64,000 nt of DNA, taken from the NCBI GenBank assembly GCA_030077755.1, contig JAQJZZ010000007.1:1612001-1676000 (forward strand). The letters run 5' to 3'. Shown piece by piece: positions 1 through 11,270 of the stretch; the first letter of the stretch is position 1, and each line of letters begins with the position of its first letter. Made by a program: the position numbers and the translations under genes. The stretch comes from Filosporella fistucella (lineage: Eukaryota > Ascomycota > Leotiomycetes > Helotiales). Under the pieces are notes generated by a model. That model did not search any database, had not been told where the DNA came from, and saw only the letters and a program-made list of their open reading frames with translations.

Positions 1-683
1 TTCCACGATCGGATGGTAGGTAGAGTGGGGGTCTGAATTGAGCGGCGACGTCCTGACAATCCAACAGCACAGAGTTATGCGTTTTCTGTGTCTTAATTCC
101 GTGATGAATTGGCTTTGCACAAATGGGCAAATCTTCAAAGTTCAATCCAACATCAGGTCCTGGGGCAGAGTCATTTTGTGGCCGGTAGCGGGGCACTAAA
201 CTAAGATTTCACCCGCAAAATTGCGAATCTGGGATGGAGGGGTCATTTTGCACCGCCACAACCTGCCCGCATTGTGGCTTGAGAACGTCACATGAATTTA
301 AAGGGGTAAAATATTCAATTCTTGTTAAATATGTATGTATATTCACACCCAAAAATCTTACACAAAGAGAGATGTAGATCGCTTCCTATTTTCGTGATTT
401 GACGTTTCTTTTCAAATGAGTAACACCCCGCAACGAAATTTATGTCGTCACCCTATCAAGCTCACAATTCGCTCAACAGTCCTTAGCTGGTGAACAAATA
501 TTCCAAGAATCGGAAGGAACATCAAATGTGAGAGCATAATAGAATGCTTATGATATATGGCTTAAGCAGCACCTTGTTGTTGCAGGCTCCCAAAATAATC
601 TTGGTGCTAGCAACCATAAAACGAGCCGTATCTTTCTTGTCACGTTTCACAACAATCACCTGTGAGTTCTTGCAGCAGCGAAA
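1..683. other. Intergenic, no gene seen
   Basis: I see no reading frame with family resemblance on either strand. The sequence is of ordinary composition. The short frames near 520-770 overlap each other on both strands and look like chance. The only sign of a gene begins at 684 with the MYND-finger remnant. Confidence 0.5.
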
Positions 684-2079
684 ATGGAGTGTAAGGTCTG
701 CAAGAAGCCATCGACAGCTGTTTGCGCAAGCTGTAAACACTGTCCAAAGCTTGAGGTTGATGCTCTAGTTGTTAGCTATCGTGAACCTGAATGCCAAAGA
801 CTGGATTGAGAGAGTCACAAAAACATCTGCCGAAAACTCAAGGATCGACTGCTACTATATCGAACCGCTTCACTGGCACAGAGGTTGTTCTAAATCTACA
901 GAGAGTGGACGTGGTACTTCCAAGCCACCAGTGTCCATCGCGGGGATAATGAAGATGATTACTTCATGGTCTACCCTCAAAGCAGAACAATGGCGAGCTC
1001 ACTGAATATGTGGGCACCGGTAAATTATTCCAACCTCATATATTTTGATGAAACACGAAAGCTGATATGCCATGAAGAATCTCTCCCAAGATGGCCTCCT
1101 CATTTCAGATAATTCCGTTGCGATCCCATTCCCTGGCCATCTTTTTCATTCCCAACAAGACAGGGAGGTAGCACTAAGTCATATCGGAGGCTTCATGGGG
1201 GTTGAGTGAATGAATGTGTTTATTAAAGCCTCTCCCGGCGTTAATGGTTTCTCATCCAAATTATGCTCTATACCTTTTTCTTACTCGACAATTTAGCAAT
1301 CGTCAAGGATGCAAAGATATTGGAACATCGAACTCAAGGAGAGAAGTTTAGGACAAAGTTCTACCCAACCATGAGTGGCCAAAATATTCTCTCTCTACCC
1401 TTCCTTTCTTTGCCTTTGACAGTAGAAAGCCTGTTCATTCTGCTCTTCAAGTTCGACTCCGATCTGGAGAGAAGTACGATGTTGACCTTGCTGGTGCACA
1501 ACACGGCCATTACAATCCTGTTACTCCATGAATGATTATGAAGACACGCGTATATTCAATATCATAAACGTACAACCAGTAAGTCAAAATTTTACAATGC
1601 TGCTGTGGGTCACCAGACCATCATCTCTAATCATCACAGCCATGGGATATCAAAGAAAATCTCAATGCCCTAACGAATATCTGAACAGGTTCAATCTTTG
1701 AATGAGCAAGAGTACTGACAAGTAGCAGGTTGGAACACCCAAGGGCTCAATTCATCTTTACGATTACAGCGACCATACAATTCATGAAATCCACATGCAA
1801 CACCACGAAAGTGACGCCCAGCCTACACTCATTATTATAGTCGACGTCCTAGAAAAGATGAACCTGGCTGTTCTAGACTGGCAGCACAGAAATATTGGTC
1901 TCAAATCCATGTTCACTATGCCTGAGCAGAAGTTCCAGGAGAGACTTATCAAACTGGTGGACCATGTTGACTGGGACATCAACTACAATCGCAACGAGCC
2001 GGATGGGTATAAGACAGTTCATGGATTACATTTGAGAGATCAAATCGAGCAAGGCACCCGGGTGCACAATAAGGATTAG
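684..2079 (+). pseudogene. Decayed MYND zinc-finger protein gene
   Basis: From the ATG at 684 the frame reads a MYND-type finger: paired cysteines (MECKVCKK, then CASCK), then REPECQRLD, an in-frame TGA at 807-809, then ESHKNICRKLKD. The stop sits exactly where the conserved Trp of the family's DW..HK..C motif belongs, so TGG to TGA is the simplest explanation. The frame is lost again after about 890. A second block, 1466-1531, reads GEKYDVDLAGAQHGHYNPVTP, like the middle of fungal MYND proteins, and is then shifted by one base. A third block, 1795-2079 (94 codons, from KSMFTMPEQKFQERLIK to an HVDWDINYN stretch), may be the C-terminal helical part. MYND domains bind proline-rich partner peptides. 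Seen: motifs, stop and frame loss. Inferred: that the three blocks are one dead gene. Confidence 0.55.
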
Positions 2080-2566
2080 AGTTTGGCGATCGAGACACAG
2101 GGGAATATCCGAGCAAAGTACCCACCATGTCCAGATCATGATCCAGGCAAAGGAGGCATCAAATGAACTTTTTGCTATTGAGACTTGCAATTGTATTTAG
2201 CTGCAGAAAGAGGAGTTCAGATGGAAAACTAGTTATTCAGCTGTTCTCAATATGCAGAGCAATTGCACAATGTTTAAAAGGAGAAAGTGAAAATCCTTAT
2301 ATCTTGTAGCAACTAACTTTCGGAAAGCAAACATTCAAGATAGAAGCCCATCTGGGACTTTTACATTGTTCGAGGGCTCAAAGTACAGTCTCTTGATGGC
2401 CTTTATGATCGGATCGATGCCACAATTTTAAAACACTGAAGTCAAACACAAACAGAAACCTTACTATCAAAAAGATATATCAAAACCCTAGATATTTACC
2501 TCCTACATTTACACTCTCCAAGTTCAATAAGAACCATCAAATCTCTTCAGAATCAAGTATCACAAC
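2080..2566. other. Intergenic, no gene seen
   Basis: This stretch lies between the MYND remnant and the small cysteine-rich frame. I see no coding pattern, repeat or structured RNA in it. Confidence 0.4.
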
Positions 2567-2737
2567 ATGTGTGACTAGATACGATACTACTGTGCCCTTT
2601 GCGGCCGGGGAAAAGGCTCGACCTGGGTTCCTTACGATTGTGAGGGGTGGATAGGTCATGAACTCTGCTTTGATAGAGTAGTGGACCTACCGGGACCATG
2701 CCATGATCCAGAAGGCTGTGCGGGAGGGTATTTGTAA
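2567..2737 (+). pseudogene. Tiny cysteine-rich protein, first of two related copies, with a stop at codon 4
   Basis: The frame starts ATG TGT GAC and has TAG at 2576-2578. It then runs open for 52 codons, starting IRYYCALCGRGKGS and ending PGPCHDPEGCAGGYL before TAA at 2735. Six cysteines after the stop follow CxxC - C - C - PGPCHDPxGC, a pattern that suggests a small zinc-binding or disulfide protein. The reverse-strand frame at 3584-3757 shares the MC start, an RY-x(1-2)-C-x2-CG core and the PGPCHDP-x-GC ending, so the two look like paralogues in opposite orientation about 0.9 kb apart. No signal peptide is visible. I do not recognise the family. The stop makes this copy a likely pseudogene unless the true start lies elsewhere or the TAG is read through. 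Confidence 0.45.
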
Positions 2738-3583
2738 TGGAGAAGAGGAAGGTGGTATGGCCGAGTGTGGGAGACGGGAGACACGGAAGTGGATTATAGC
2801 TAGCTAAAGACATGAATGCTATAGATGGCTGAAATATTGAATCAGCTTCACAGTGGTTAAGATAAAGATGATGATATTTCAAATTTCGTGTTGTGCGTAG
2901 TGGTTTTGTTAAAGCTAATGACTTCCTAAATGTTGAAATGAGACGCTCTGAAAGGATGGCGGAAGATCAGGTTGCAAAGGAACGATTTGAAGCGGATATA
3001 GACATCAAAACTGCCTGTTCTGGAGATGCAGGTGGATTCCTTCCCTGGAATAACACAACTCTCCATTCCCACTGATGTCAATGAGGTACGGAATGATTCT
3101 CTGTATCTACAAATAGAATGTGATGTGTTCAAACGAGATTCAATAACGAAATAGAAGTATAATATACGAAATGTGAAAGATTCACGTCATAGCCAGCCCT
3201 CGTGTGATTGCCCAGAGTATTGAAATTTTGATCATTCTACGTTGGATTTTTGCCCTACACCATTTCAAATTCTCAAGATGTGGCTCATGGGGTAGCGGCT
3301 ATGATTGCACATAGTCTCAACGGTATGGTATATGGAAGATATTGTCAAAGTACGTAGGACGGCTAAAGCAAAGGCTATTTTACTGTGTGGTGGAAAGAGA
3401 CATGCCCCAATACACCTGAAGTCTCTGTGGTCGAAACTGTAATTCTCCATGTATCATAAATATGATGATTTAGGTTTTATTGTGACCTGATATCGTTTTA
3501 TCACCCCACTTCGAGCCTACTGCTCGCGATCGTCATTTTCCTTTGAGAGCTCAAACACTCAAAACCCCGCATCCTCCCTTGCT
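2738..3583. other. Spacer between the two small cysteine-rich frames
   Basis: Frames of about 60-70 codons occur on both strands (for example 2893-3075 forward and 2926-3132 reverse). They overlap and match no family I know. I would not annotate a gene here. Confidence 0.4.
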
Positions 3584-3757
3584 CTATCGTTGCAAGCGTC
3601 TTCCACAACCTTGAGGATCGTGACAGGGACCAGGAATGATCAGGTTAGGTCCTCGGTCCGTCCAGTGTCCTTTCTGCAGCTTGAGAGAACAAGGCTTGGA
3701 ATCCACACCTTGATAGCTGCCACAAATGGAGCAGACTTTATATCTCTCGGTACACAT
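3584..3757 (-). CDS. 57-residue cysteine-rich small protein
   Basis: This is a complete frame from ATG (3755-3757) to TAG (3584-3586), with 6 Cys in 57 residues: MC at the start, VCSICGSY at 8-15, Cys23, and PGPCHDPQGCGRR at 42-54. It has no hydrophobic signal sequence, so a cytosolic or nuclear zinc-binding protein is more likely than a secreted effector. It shares its overall plan and the PGPCHDP-x-GC motif with the broken forward-strand copy at 2567-2737. A shared rare motif in two short frames is hard to explain by chance, and that is the main evidence that it is a gene. Function unknown. Expression data would be needed for certainty. Confidence 0.5.
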   Translation of the reverse strand: MCTERYKVCSICGSYQGVDSKPCSLKLQKGHWTDRGPNLIIPGPCHDPQGCGRRLQR

Positions 3758-4204
3758 ATTGAAATTCGGTGGTCTTGGGGTTTATGAGGTTTGGAAAAGA
3801 TAGATATCCGATATCTATGTCAATTTTCTTTGATAGTTGCGAGAGGTGAGATGTTTTGTGAGGTGTATTTTACTGAAGAATAAGAGCAAGCTTGGAGATT
3901 TTCTGGGTTCATTATATAGAGCTCACAGTCTCTCCATCAGTCATACGTTGATTTTGTGAACCATGAATGATTGATGATTTTGTATGAATACTCGGTAATT
4001 GCGGATTATGTTGTGAACCCTATGCTTTTCTGCGAAATACCATGAATCCCAAAGACCTCCATCGTGTTTCTATTAGCGCTTAGACAAGCATGAGAGCCAC
4101 GCCATAGCCTAGTCAAAGCACTCCTAGCTAAATTCCAGCTCGCTACACAATTCAATGAAGCTCTTGCGTCTAAGAAAACTTATGCTCTCCGTGTTAGAAA
4201 ACTT
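3758..4204. other. Intergenic, downstream of the RNase H gene
   Basis: No gene seen. The part next to 4204 is presumably the 3' untranslated region of the reverse-strand RNase H gene. Confidence 0.4.
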
Positions 4205-5337
4205 TCAAGCAATGCTTCCTTTGGCAAGTCGATCTGCCTCCTGATTTTCCTCCCTGGACACGTGGTAGTAAACGACCTGAACTCCTACCATACTCAGCTC
4301 TCGAACCTCGTTGTTCAAGCGCAAAAATCCCTCCGAGTTCTCGACAACCTTGCCTGTTTTATTGACAAGCACTCCTTTACTGTCCTTCCAGTTCTCAAAG
4401 TGGCTGCACATACCTTCCAAGATGTAGCCTGGAAAGAAAATAGGTCAGCCCACATCGAGGAAATGGAAGACTTCTTTCTCCAATTCCCAATTCTAGGGAA
4501 TCGAGAAATATCATAGACATTAACACAAAAATCTTTAACATTACCATCTCAAGTGGCGTTTGTGTGCAGGGTCATGGATTGGAAGGACTTGTACTTACTT
4601 GAGTCTGTCACTACAATCACTCTCAGATGAGTAACATCTGCCACAACACGAGGATCATGTCCTCCTTTGCTATCCTTCACAATAGATTTACGCTCGGTCA
4701 TGATCTTGGATCGGCAAGTTTCGAGTGCGCGAGCAGCGGCTGCCAATTCGGCCTTTTGGCTGGTTGGAGTTGCAGCCATGAGACGTTCGCCAATATTGAA
4801 CTTGGAGTTGGGACCAAAGTAAACACCGATCCCACCCTTTGCATTTGGGGTTCCGTTTCCAGAGCAAGCACCATCAGTGAAAACAAGTATTGATCGACTT
4901 GTGCCCGAATAGACATGTGAAAGACTGCGATGAGATGGATGGCCTCGAACAGCGGCTTCACCAATCATACCAACGAGCCATGTGAGCTGGCAGGAGTGAC
5001 AGTAGTAGGTTGAGAGACTGGAGAGTGGCAAAGGCTTCGGGGAATTGGTGTCATCAATCTTGATTTTATACGTATCCACCGGACCGAGAACCTGTGCATC
5101 GGCTTGCGGAAGAAACCTTGCGGTGCCTCCCAGAAGTACGAAAACGCGCTCATCTTCCTCCTCATCATTATCATCACTATCAACATCGTAGGGTCCATAG
5201 GGCCCATCTTCATCAGAATCTCCGAAACTAAAATCGAGGCAGCATCTGTCGCAGCGACGGAGATGATGAGCGAAGCAAACCGCTTTGCCGTTAGTCGCGT
5301 ATGCCACGACTCCTTTTGGTGGTTGAGGGAGTGACAT
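4205..5337 (-). CDS. Ribonuclease H family protein, two exons, 320 aa
   Basis: RNase HI-type nucleases cut the RNA strand of RNA:DNA hybrids with a metal-binding D-E-D-D centre. All four positions are visible: VFTDGACSGNG, KAELAAAARALE, VTDSSYILEGM (created by splicing) and NQEADRLAKGS near the C-terminus. The N-terminal third holds a cysteine/histidine cluster (CFAHHLRRCDRCC) and an acidic stretch (about residues 50-65), an arrangement different from the plain RNase HI of bacteria. The intron is 4429-4598 (donor GTAAGT, acceptor TTTCCAG, 170 bp) and joins exon 5337-4599 to 4428-4205 in frame. The frame stays open upstream to 5655, but MSLPQPPKG at 5337 is the more natural start because the upstream part lacks family resemblance. 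It is probably nuclear or cytosolic, since no targeting signal is clear. No transposon context surrounds it, so it is a cellular gene rather than a retroelement RNase H. Confidence 0.85.
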
Positions 5338-6688
5338 TATGGTATGCGGTGAGATGTTCAAGGTTGTGGAGTTCCGTTTGTATTTTGTGACGTGTGTGGC
5401 TATCTCGTTATGATTTGGAAGTGACTTGCGTTTGCCAACAGGGTCCTTGACGATTTGGCAAGAAAGGTGGAGGTGGGAAAGATTTTGACCTGGCAGGAGA
5501 CCAGCCTTTATGGGTACCGAATTCTTTTGAGAAGGGAGGATAGGTTTCAATGTGAAGGAAATTGCTGGCATATGCAGAAGGTTATTCCGCACAAAGAGCC
5601 TCACGAAGGCACCTAGCCGGATCACGTGGCCGACCTCCTCTTCTACTCTGGTCATTGCTCACAGCCAATTTGCCGCCTTAAGCAACCTCGTTTGTTTTGA
5701 GTATGCTACGTTGTCTAGAACAGTGCTATCAGTTTTTGGTTATAGACTTCAAATGAACTAATTGCAAAAGGCGTCGAACCTATAACTCAGGTGACATTGA
5801 GAATCGGGACTAGAAATGTTTGCCTTGGAAAGAAAATCAAACTGATGGTTGTAGATTCCCTAGATCCCGGTAAAGGTGGAAGGGGAAAAAATGAATAGTC
5901 CAGAAATCAAAAGCAAAGTCATTTACCCACATTCCCGCGTGTGAATAAATCTTGAACAGTGGCATGTCTAACGAGTTTCATTGGACAGTTGAAGACCGTG
6001 AAAATCTAAAGTAATTAAAGATCATTCCACCTTCGATATTTTTCAATGGGTGGAGATTGTGACCTTTCCAAATCTTTGAAGTGTTCTGGATGAGATGTCT
6101 GAGTTGCCCAGTAAAAATCCAGGGGTTGATGATCTCGACAGCATGAATATATTGCTCTGAGCTATTAGATTATGCGCAGAGAAGAAGTAGGTAGAGCTAA
6201 AAGGTGTTGTAAACTTCACTTTTAAGTATCATTGGCAGTAACTAACAGCTGAAATGAAGTTGCTTCTTGTTTCAATAGTCCTAGAACTAGAGCCATGAGA
6301 CCCTATCTCATCATATACCACGAAAGATCAGGACCTATCCCGAGCAATTTTAGGAAGCGTTCAAAATAGTTTCCAACAATCGCAATCGTCGATCCTAGGA
6401 TAAAGATCATAGATAAAATATCGTACACAACCACAACAGTTCTCAATCGTCCTGGAGAAAGAATCTTGTAGAAATTTGGTATTATGAAATGCCAAAGAAA
6501 GGCCCTTTTGCCTATGAATCAAAATCTGGAGAATAACAACGAAAATGAATTAAACCTAAAGGAGTGAGTTCTAGCCTAAGTAAAGTGACAAACTAATTGA
6601 ATAGCCAACAAATTAACAAATACTCCCAAAATCAAAGTACCACAAATCATACTACCAGCGCCAAACGAAATTTGTTCCAGGACCACCT
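5338..6688. other. Intergenic, no gene seen
   Basis: About 1.3 kb without a supported gene. The end near 5338 is the probable promoter of the RNase H gene, and the open frame reaching 5655 there is probably fortuitous. I saw no repeats or RNA genes. Confidence 0.45.
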
Positions 6689-8053
6689 TTAAACAATCCC
6701 ACCAACCACATTAACCGTCTCGACTGTGTTACAGATCGGAGCAACACCATCAGTCGTCGCAGTGCAGCTTACGACCTTCAGGCTAGAGGCGACATTCCTG
6801 CTCTCCAAGACCTGTGCTTCGTCCTCATGGTCTTGGTTGAGCAGCATTCTCGCGAAGAATCTGGACACTTTCTTTGGAGTAGAGGATGTCGATGCTGTTG
6901 CAGAAATGGCAGCAGTGCTTGCTGGCGAAGTTGCTTTTTTCGATGCTGCGGTGGCAACTGTAGTTGCTGACGGCTTCGTAGGAGGAACCTGTGCCGAAGT
7001 AGGCTTATTTGGAGGCGATGTAGGTGCTGTAGGAATTTTTGATGGTGAAGCTGATGGAGCAGTAGCGGATGACCCAGTCTGTTTCGGTGAGCCACTGCTC
7101 TGGGGTTGACCTCCTGTAAGATCATTGAAGCGCATTTTCTTGGGGTCGAAAAGTTTAATATCCGAAGTCACGAAGGGAGAGCTGACGAATTTGTTCATAG
7201 GGAAGGTAGCAGCCGTGAAATTGGTAGATGCTATATTGATCAACGGTACAGTGCCGATAGTCACGTTCTTATTCGCAATAGTCCGCTTGAATGAAGTCTT
7301 GCAGGCATTTCTGTTCGTAATTGTGCTGGCGCTGTCTCCAATAAATTTGCAGGCTTGTTCAAATGTAGTTTTAGCAAGCTGTTGACTCTTTCCCGTGTTG
7401 AAAATGCCGGACAAGTTCTCCATGTCGAGATGGAGGGACTGGATGGGAGAATTTCCACTATCAGGTTGACCGTCTAGCCAGACACAACGTTGACGGACAC
7501 CTCCAAGAACGGTTCCCCAGTTCCACTCGTAGCCGCACTGGAAAGCTAAATCGCCCATGGGAATGAAGACCTCGTCACGGCGGGCCTGGGTGTCACTACC
7601 CTTGACGATGATATTGGAAACGCAGACTGCGTTTCCGCCGCCTTAAAAGTCAATCGACTTCAGGTTAAAACCATTGTTTGTATTGAATGTCCGCACCGGC
7701 GCCTCACCATTGCGTAGCCCATTGAAAAGAGTCTGGTCACTGGAGTCGAGGTCACCAATGGGGAGGTCCTTATTATTGCGACACTGCTCTAAAGATTGTT
7801 TACTATTGCCTTCAAATACGCCAAAGATCTGCTTATTCGAAAAATCAGTCAGGATGACTGAGGGTGGGTTGCCTAACGCATCGGCATTGTTCCCGATTTC
7901 CATACGTATTGTGTAGAAATCTACACTTTTGTCTGGCTTTGCAGTGAGAGTGCTAATAAGTCCAAGTCCAGTGGACACCAGGCCAAGGAAGCCACCGAGC
8001 TATCCGATTGCGGTGGTTATGCCTACAGCGGCAATTTCAGTCTCGACAGACAT
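6689..8053 (-). pseudogene. Unknown fungal protein with a proline/threonine-rich tail, two in-frame stops
   Basis: One continuous 455-codon frame runs from ATG at 8053 (MSVETEIAAVGITTAIG) to the stop at 6689. It is interrupted by TAG at 8000-8002 (codon 18) and TAA at 7643-7645 (codon 137). Both could come from CAG/CAA by a C-to-T change. No shift or intron is needed, and coding sense continues through both stops. The middle carries GGGNAVCVSNIIVKGSD, MGDLAFQCGYEWNWG and RCVWLDGQPDSGN. I associate this Cys/Trp pattern with uncharacterised ascomycete proteins, not with a named domain. About residues 310-395 form a Pro/Ser/Thr/Ala-rich linker, followed by a short tail. The first 40 residues are hydrophobic and glycine-rich (LGGFLGLVSTGLGLIS) and could be a membrane or signal segment. 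Either a recent pseudogene or a case for transcript-level correction. Confidence 0.6.
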
Positions 8054-8949
8054 GGTGATCTGGGTATCTTATTAAAATTGGTGAGGAGGGAAGAAAAAAT
8101 AAGTCGAAAGAAGTGAATACTCGAATTAAACAATAATAGGTTATATAATTGCCTGATATAATGCTAGTTCGAGAGAAAATTGGGATTGAACAAGAAGTGA
8201 AGTGGGCGGTCCTAAAATGTCGCTCAGCAACTAGAACTTGAGTAATATAATGATCTCTGCCTACTCGACGAGGGGATTTTATCTGTTTAAATAGATTTGA
8301 GATATTCCAAGAATCTAAAATCGCCAACACACCTGGCTCCATCTTGACCGGATCTCGAAGCACCGAGTGCTATGTAATTAATGAAGTAAACATGCTTGAA
8401 ACTAAAGCTCGTATTTTTTAGAGATCCAAAGTATCAGAGACCTTTCGGTCTCGCAAAGATTTACTTCAAAATACACACTAAAGTGAAGTTATTCAGAAGT
8501 ATGATCGCCCTTCCCGTTACGAAAACAATTAATACATATGCTATAGGACAGACTAGTGAGGGATATGACTTACTTTTAAGGTTAATGAAAAACGCCATCT
8601 CGTTTCTCTCCGCTACTATCAATCTCAAGGGAGAGTAGCTGCTAATCAAACGTGTGGCAGGCATCTAATAGCGTCCTTTTAAGTTTGTGACAGGAAACTA
8701 GATCTCGTTTCTCGCTACCTCTCACAATCACGCGGGTAGACTAGCCACTAAACGATATGCCGTCTCACAGACCTGATATGGGCACCTCTATTTACGCGTT
8801 AATCAATTCAATGATACCAGTGACTTACTACTTATTCGGTCTTATACATAATAGACCGCCTACTAAATTGCCTCACAAATTTCTGTAATACTATCAATTT
8901 TCTCCTTTGCTAATCAACAGAAAACCGTCCCGACAGAAGGTTTCGCTTT
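8054..8949. other. Intergenic, AT-rich, no gene seen
   Basis: Upstream of the broken gene ending at 8053. Frames such as 8396-8638 have low-complexity content and an overlapping partner on the other strand. I see nothing I would annotate. Confidence 0.4.
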
Positions 8950-9204
8950 TTACCGAGGATCTGTGACACATTGACTTGGTGGGTTTTTCCCGCTGTCACT
9001 GCGTCTATTCCTCTGTGAAGATAAGTTCAGAACTCGTTCTGCTATGTTTGGAGAATCAAGCGCCGGAGGAGACTCCGTTGCGGGTGAGCAAGGTGTATCC
9101 CAGGCCAATCCGCCTTGACAAATGAGTGCCCTAGCCTCTGGTAGGTATAGGATGCAGTCAAGTATTAAGCAGATCAAAACATAATGACCAATTAACTTTC
9201 GCAT
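8950..9204 (-). CDS. Candidate small secreted protein, 84 aa
   Basis: The frame begins with a short basic start and a hydrophobic stretch (MRKLIGHYVLICLILDCI), followed by a plausible signal-peptidase site near PEARA. The mature part of about 58 residues is polar, with three cysteines (LICQGG, DTPCSP, SQCVTD). Size and layout fit the general class of small secreted proteins or effector candidates in plant-associated fungi, but there is no family match I can name. The odd cysteine number and the absence of an overlapping intron structure leave room for a chance frame. It stands alone in a gene-poor stretch. Confidence 0.3.
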   Translation of the reverse strand: MRKLIGHYVLICLILDCILYLPEARALICQGGLAWDTPCSPATESPPALDSPNIAERVLNLSSQRNRRSDSGKNPPSQCVTDPR

Positions 9205-10396
9205 GGGTTTCTTCTTAAACTAAGGACACTAATTATTTTTGGGGGGCTTAACCATTTTCAGTAGTTTTTGGCGGATTAGAAACATTTCTTATATGATCTC
9301 CGAGAGACTTAGACAATGTGAATTATCCCGCACCAAGGCGCTTCTAGTTGCTAATACTAGCTCGAGGAACATACCGAATGTATATCAAAGATCAATTTCA
9401 TAAAACATCATTTAGAGTTGACTTTTGGCGTTTAAAAGAAGGTGAAAGAGCTACATTTGTCGAAATCGAGGTAGGAGCTAGGCGCTATTCAGATTCGTAT
9501 AACATCAAGCTTACCCTTTGCTTCTTAGTATGATTCCGAATCGGTAATCTATGCGATATTCTCCAGTAACTCGGATTTAGGAGAGAGAAACTACATGCAT
9601 TCATCCGGCAGCCGGACGTTGTCATTAATGCCATTGCCAGACTTCGTCTTAATATGAGTTCCTTCAAGGCATGTTCCACTTCAGAGGAGAACTTAAGTCC
9701 TGAAAACTGTAGCCCGCGGGCTATAGACGAAAGAGCTCTTTAAACAGACGGAAAGAAATTGGCTGCGAGTATCAATATGTCTGACGAGCAACATACACAT
9801 TTCTATAGTGAATAAACTTGCTTTTTAATCGAAAGCCTTAAAGTCTCAACGCCTGCGTACCTATTATCAATAGTATGTGCTAAGATCAAATGCATAACAC
9901 AAAATAAATGAGACATTATTTAGCAAAGTAGAATTTAAAAACTCCTTCAATGAGATGTAGCGTAGAGTGAGCCGAGGTGGTACAAGGTCACTCCATAAGC
10001 CAGTTTTCTTTTCTTTTTATAGATACTAATGTTCGAGGTGTTATAGACTATGCAAGAATTTCGGAGACACCTAACGCAAAGGGAAGATGTAAGTTAACAA
10101 ATAGTGTTTTTTTTTTATTAATCTCCATAATTCACGAAAGTTCACACAAATTTCACAAATAACATCTTGTTTTCACGCAGTTGGTGGATAGTTCCAGGGC
10201 TGTCGTCACTAAATCAGGGGTACTCGACTGAAATTCAGGGAGGTGGCAAAACCTTCCAGCGCGTCGCGTATCCCTGGAATGCTTATCTCTACGCGTCCCC
10301 CTCATAAATATAAAGCCCATTACCCAAATTATTTCTTTCCTTTCTCCAAAAATTCTATCCACCTCACCTCACCTTACACCACATACACACATCAAA
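9205..10396. other. Intergenic and promoter region of the AT-hook gene
   Basis: No gene seen between 9205 and about 10300. Just before the ATG at 10397 there is a TATA-like stretch (around 10306-10316) followed by a C/T-rich leader, as is usual for well-expressed filamentous-fungal genes. Confidence 0.4.
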
Positions 10397-11071
10397 ATGC
10401 CACCCCTCAAAACCGGCACATGCGCGACCTGCTCCGAGGAAAACACAAAACTCCGTCCAAATCCCTTTTCCAGCGAAGAGCAATGTGAAACCTATCGAGA
10501 TAAAGAAATCATTGGCGTCACAGACGCCAAAAATAATTACAAACTTAAAGAAGAAGATTTGAAGGACTTGAAAATGGTTACAGAGGCTCAACCAGCTTTT
10601 ATTGGCGGCCCGGATCGGAGATGGTACTTGGTGAAGGAAGTGGAGGCTCGAGCTAAGGTTGCGGAGGGAGAAAGGGAGAAGGAAAAGAAAGAGAAAGCGG
10701 CGGAGAAAGAAAAGAAGATTAAAGAGAAGGAGAAATTGGCTAAGGAGAAAGAGGCAGAGAAGGAAGCTAAGAAGAAGGAAAAGGAAGAGAGGAAGAAGGA
10801 GAAAGAGCAGGAGAAGGCAAAGGAGAAGGAAGAGAAAGCTAAAGCTAAGGCGAGCAAGGAAGCGAAGAAGGGAGAAGAGAAAAAGGAGGTCAAGAGGAAG
10901 AGAGAGAAGGATGATGAGGAAGAGGAGAAATCGGCAGAGGAAACTGAGAAGCCGGCTAAGAAAGGGAGGGGAAGGCCTGCAAAGCCTAAGAAGGAGGGGG
11001 CTGCTGCAAAGGACGATTCGATGCCGAAGAGGGGACGAGGGAGACCGCCCAAGGCTAAGGCCTCGGAGTAG
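10397..11071 (+). CDS. XPA C-terminal-like, lysine-rich AT-hook protein, 224 aa
   Basis: The N-terminal part has a CATC pair (residues 9-12) followed by EIIGVTDAKNNYKLKEEDL and DRRWYLVKEVEARA. This order (a T-x-AK-x-x-Y-x-L segment, then a basic/aromatic segment leading into a long helix) resembles the C-terminal DNA-binding subdomain of the nucleotide-excision-repair protein XPA. Residues about 90-180 are a nearly uninterrupted Lys/Glu helix. The end carries two AT-hook cores (GRGRP at about 190 and 213), which bind the minor groove of AT-rich DNA. A nuclear DNA-binding role is therefore likely, but true XPA has a larger zinc finger, so this is an XPA-related fungal protein and not the XPA orthologue. 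It is a single exon. The start at 10397 follows a clean CACATCAAAATG context. Confidence 0.65.
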   Translation: MPPLKTGTCATCSEENTKLRPNPFSSEEQCETYRDKEIIGVTDAKNNYKLKEEDLKDLKMVTEAQPAFIGGPDRRWYLVKEVEARAKVAEGEREKEKKEKAAEKEKKIKEKEKLAKEKEAEKEAKKKEKEERKKEKEQEKAKEKEEKAKAKASKEAKKGEEKKEVKRKREKDDEEEEKSAEETEKPAKKGRGRPAKPKKEGAAAKDDSMPKRGRGRPPKAKASE

Positions 11072-11270
11072 GGGATTTGAAATGAGCTCAGTGCATAAAG
11101 AGGTAATAAGGGAATTGGAATACTCGGGGAAACGAAATATATTTTGGGTATCGGGCAATGAGCGGGGTAATTTTGATAAGGATATGGGGTAAGATATGTG
11201 TATAAATATGGAGAACATTTCAAAACATCAAGACCATTTTTCCTTTCCAATCCAAGCCCAAAAACTGACT

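Noticed and set aside
6726..7109. 127-codon forward frame rich in Ala/Val/Asp
   Set aside because: It is the complement of the Ala/Ser/Thr-rich linker of the reverse-strand gene at 6689-8053.
10364..11250. Long leucine/serine-rich frames (284 and 220 codons) on the reverse strand of the AT-hook gene
   Set aside because: They mirror the Lys/Glu-rich forward gene: AAG/GAG codons read backwards give Leu/Phe/Ser. They have no independent evidence.
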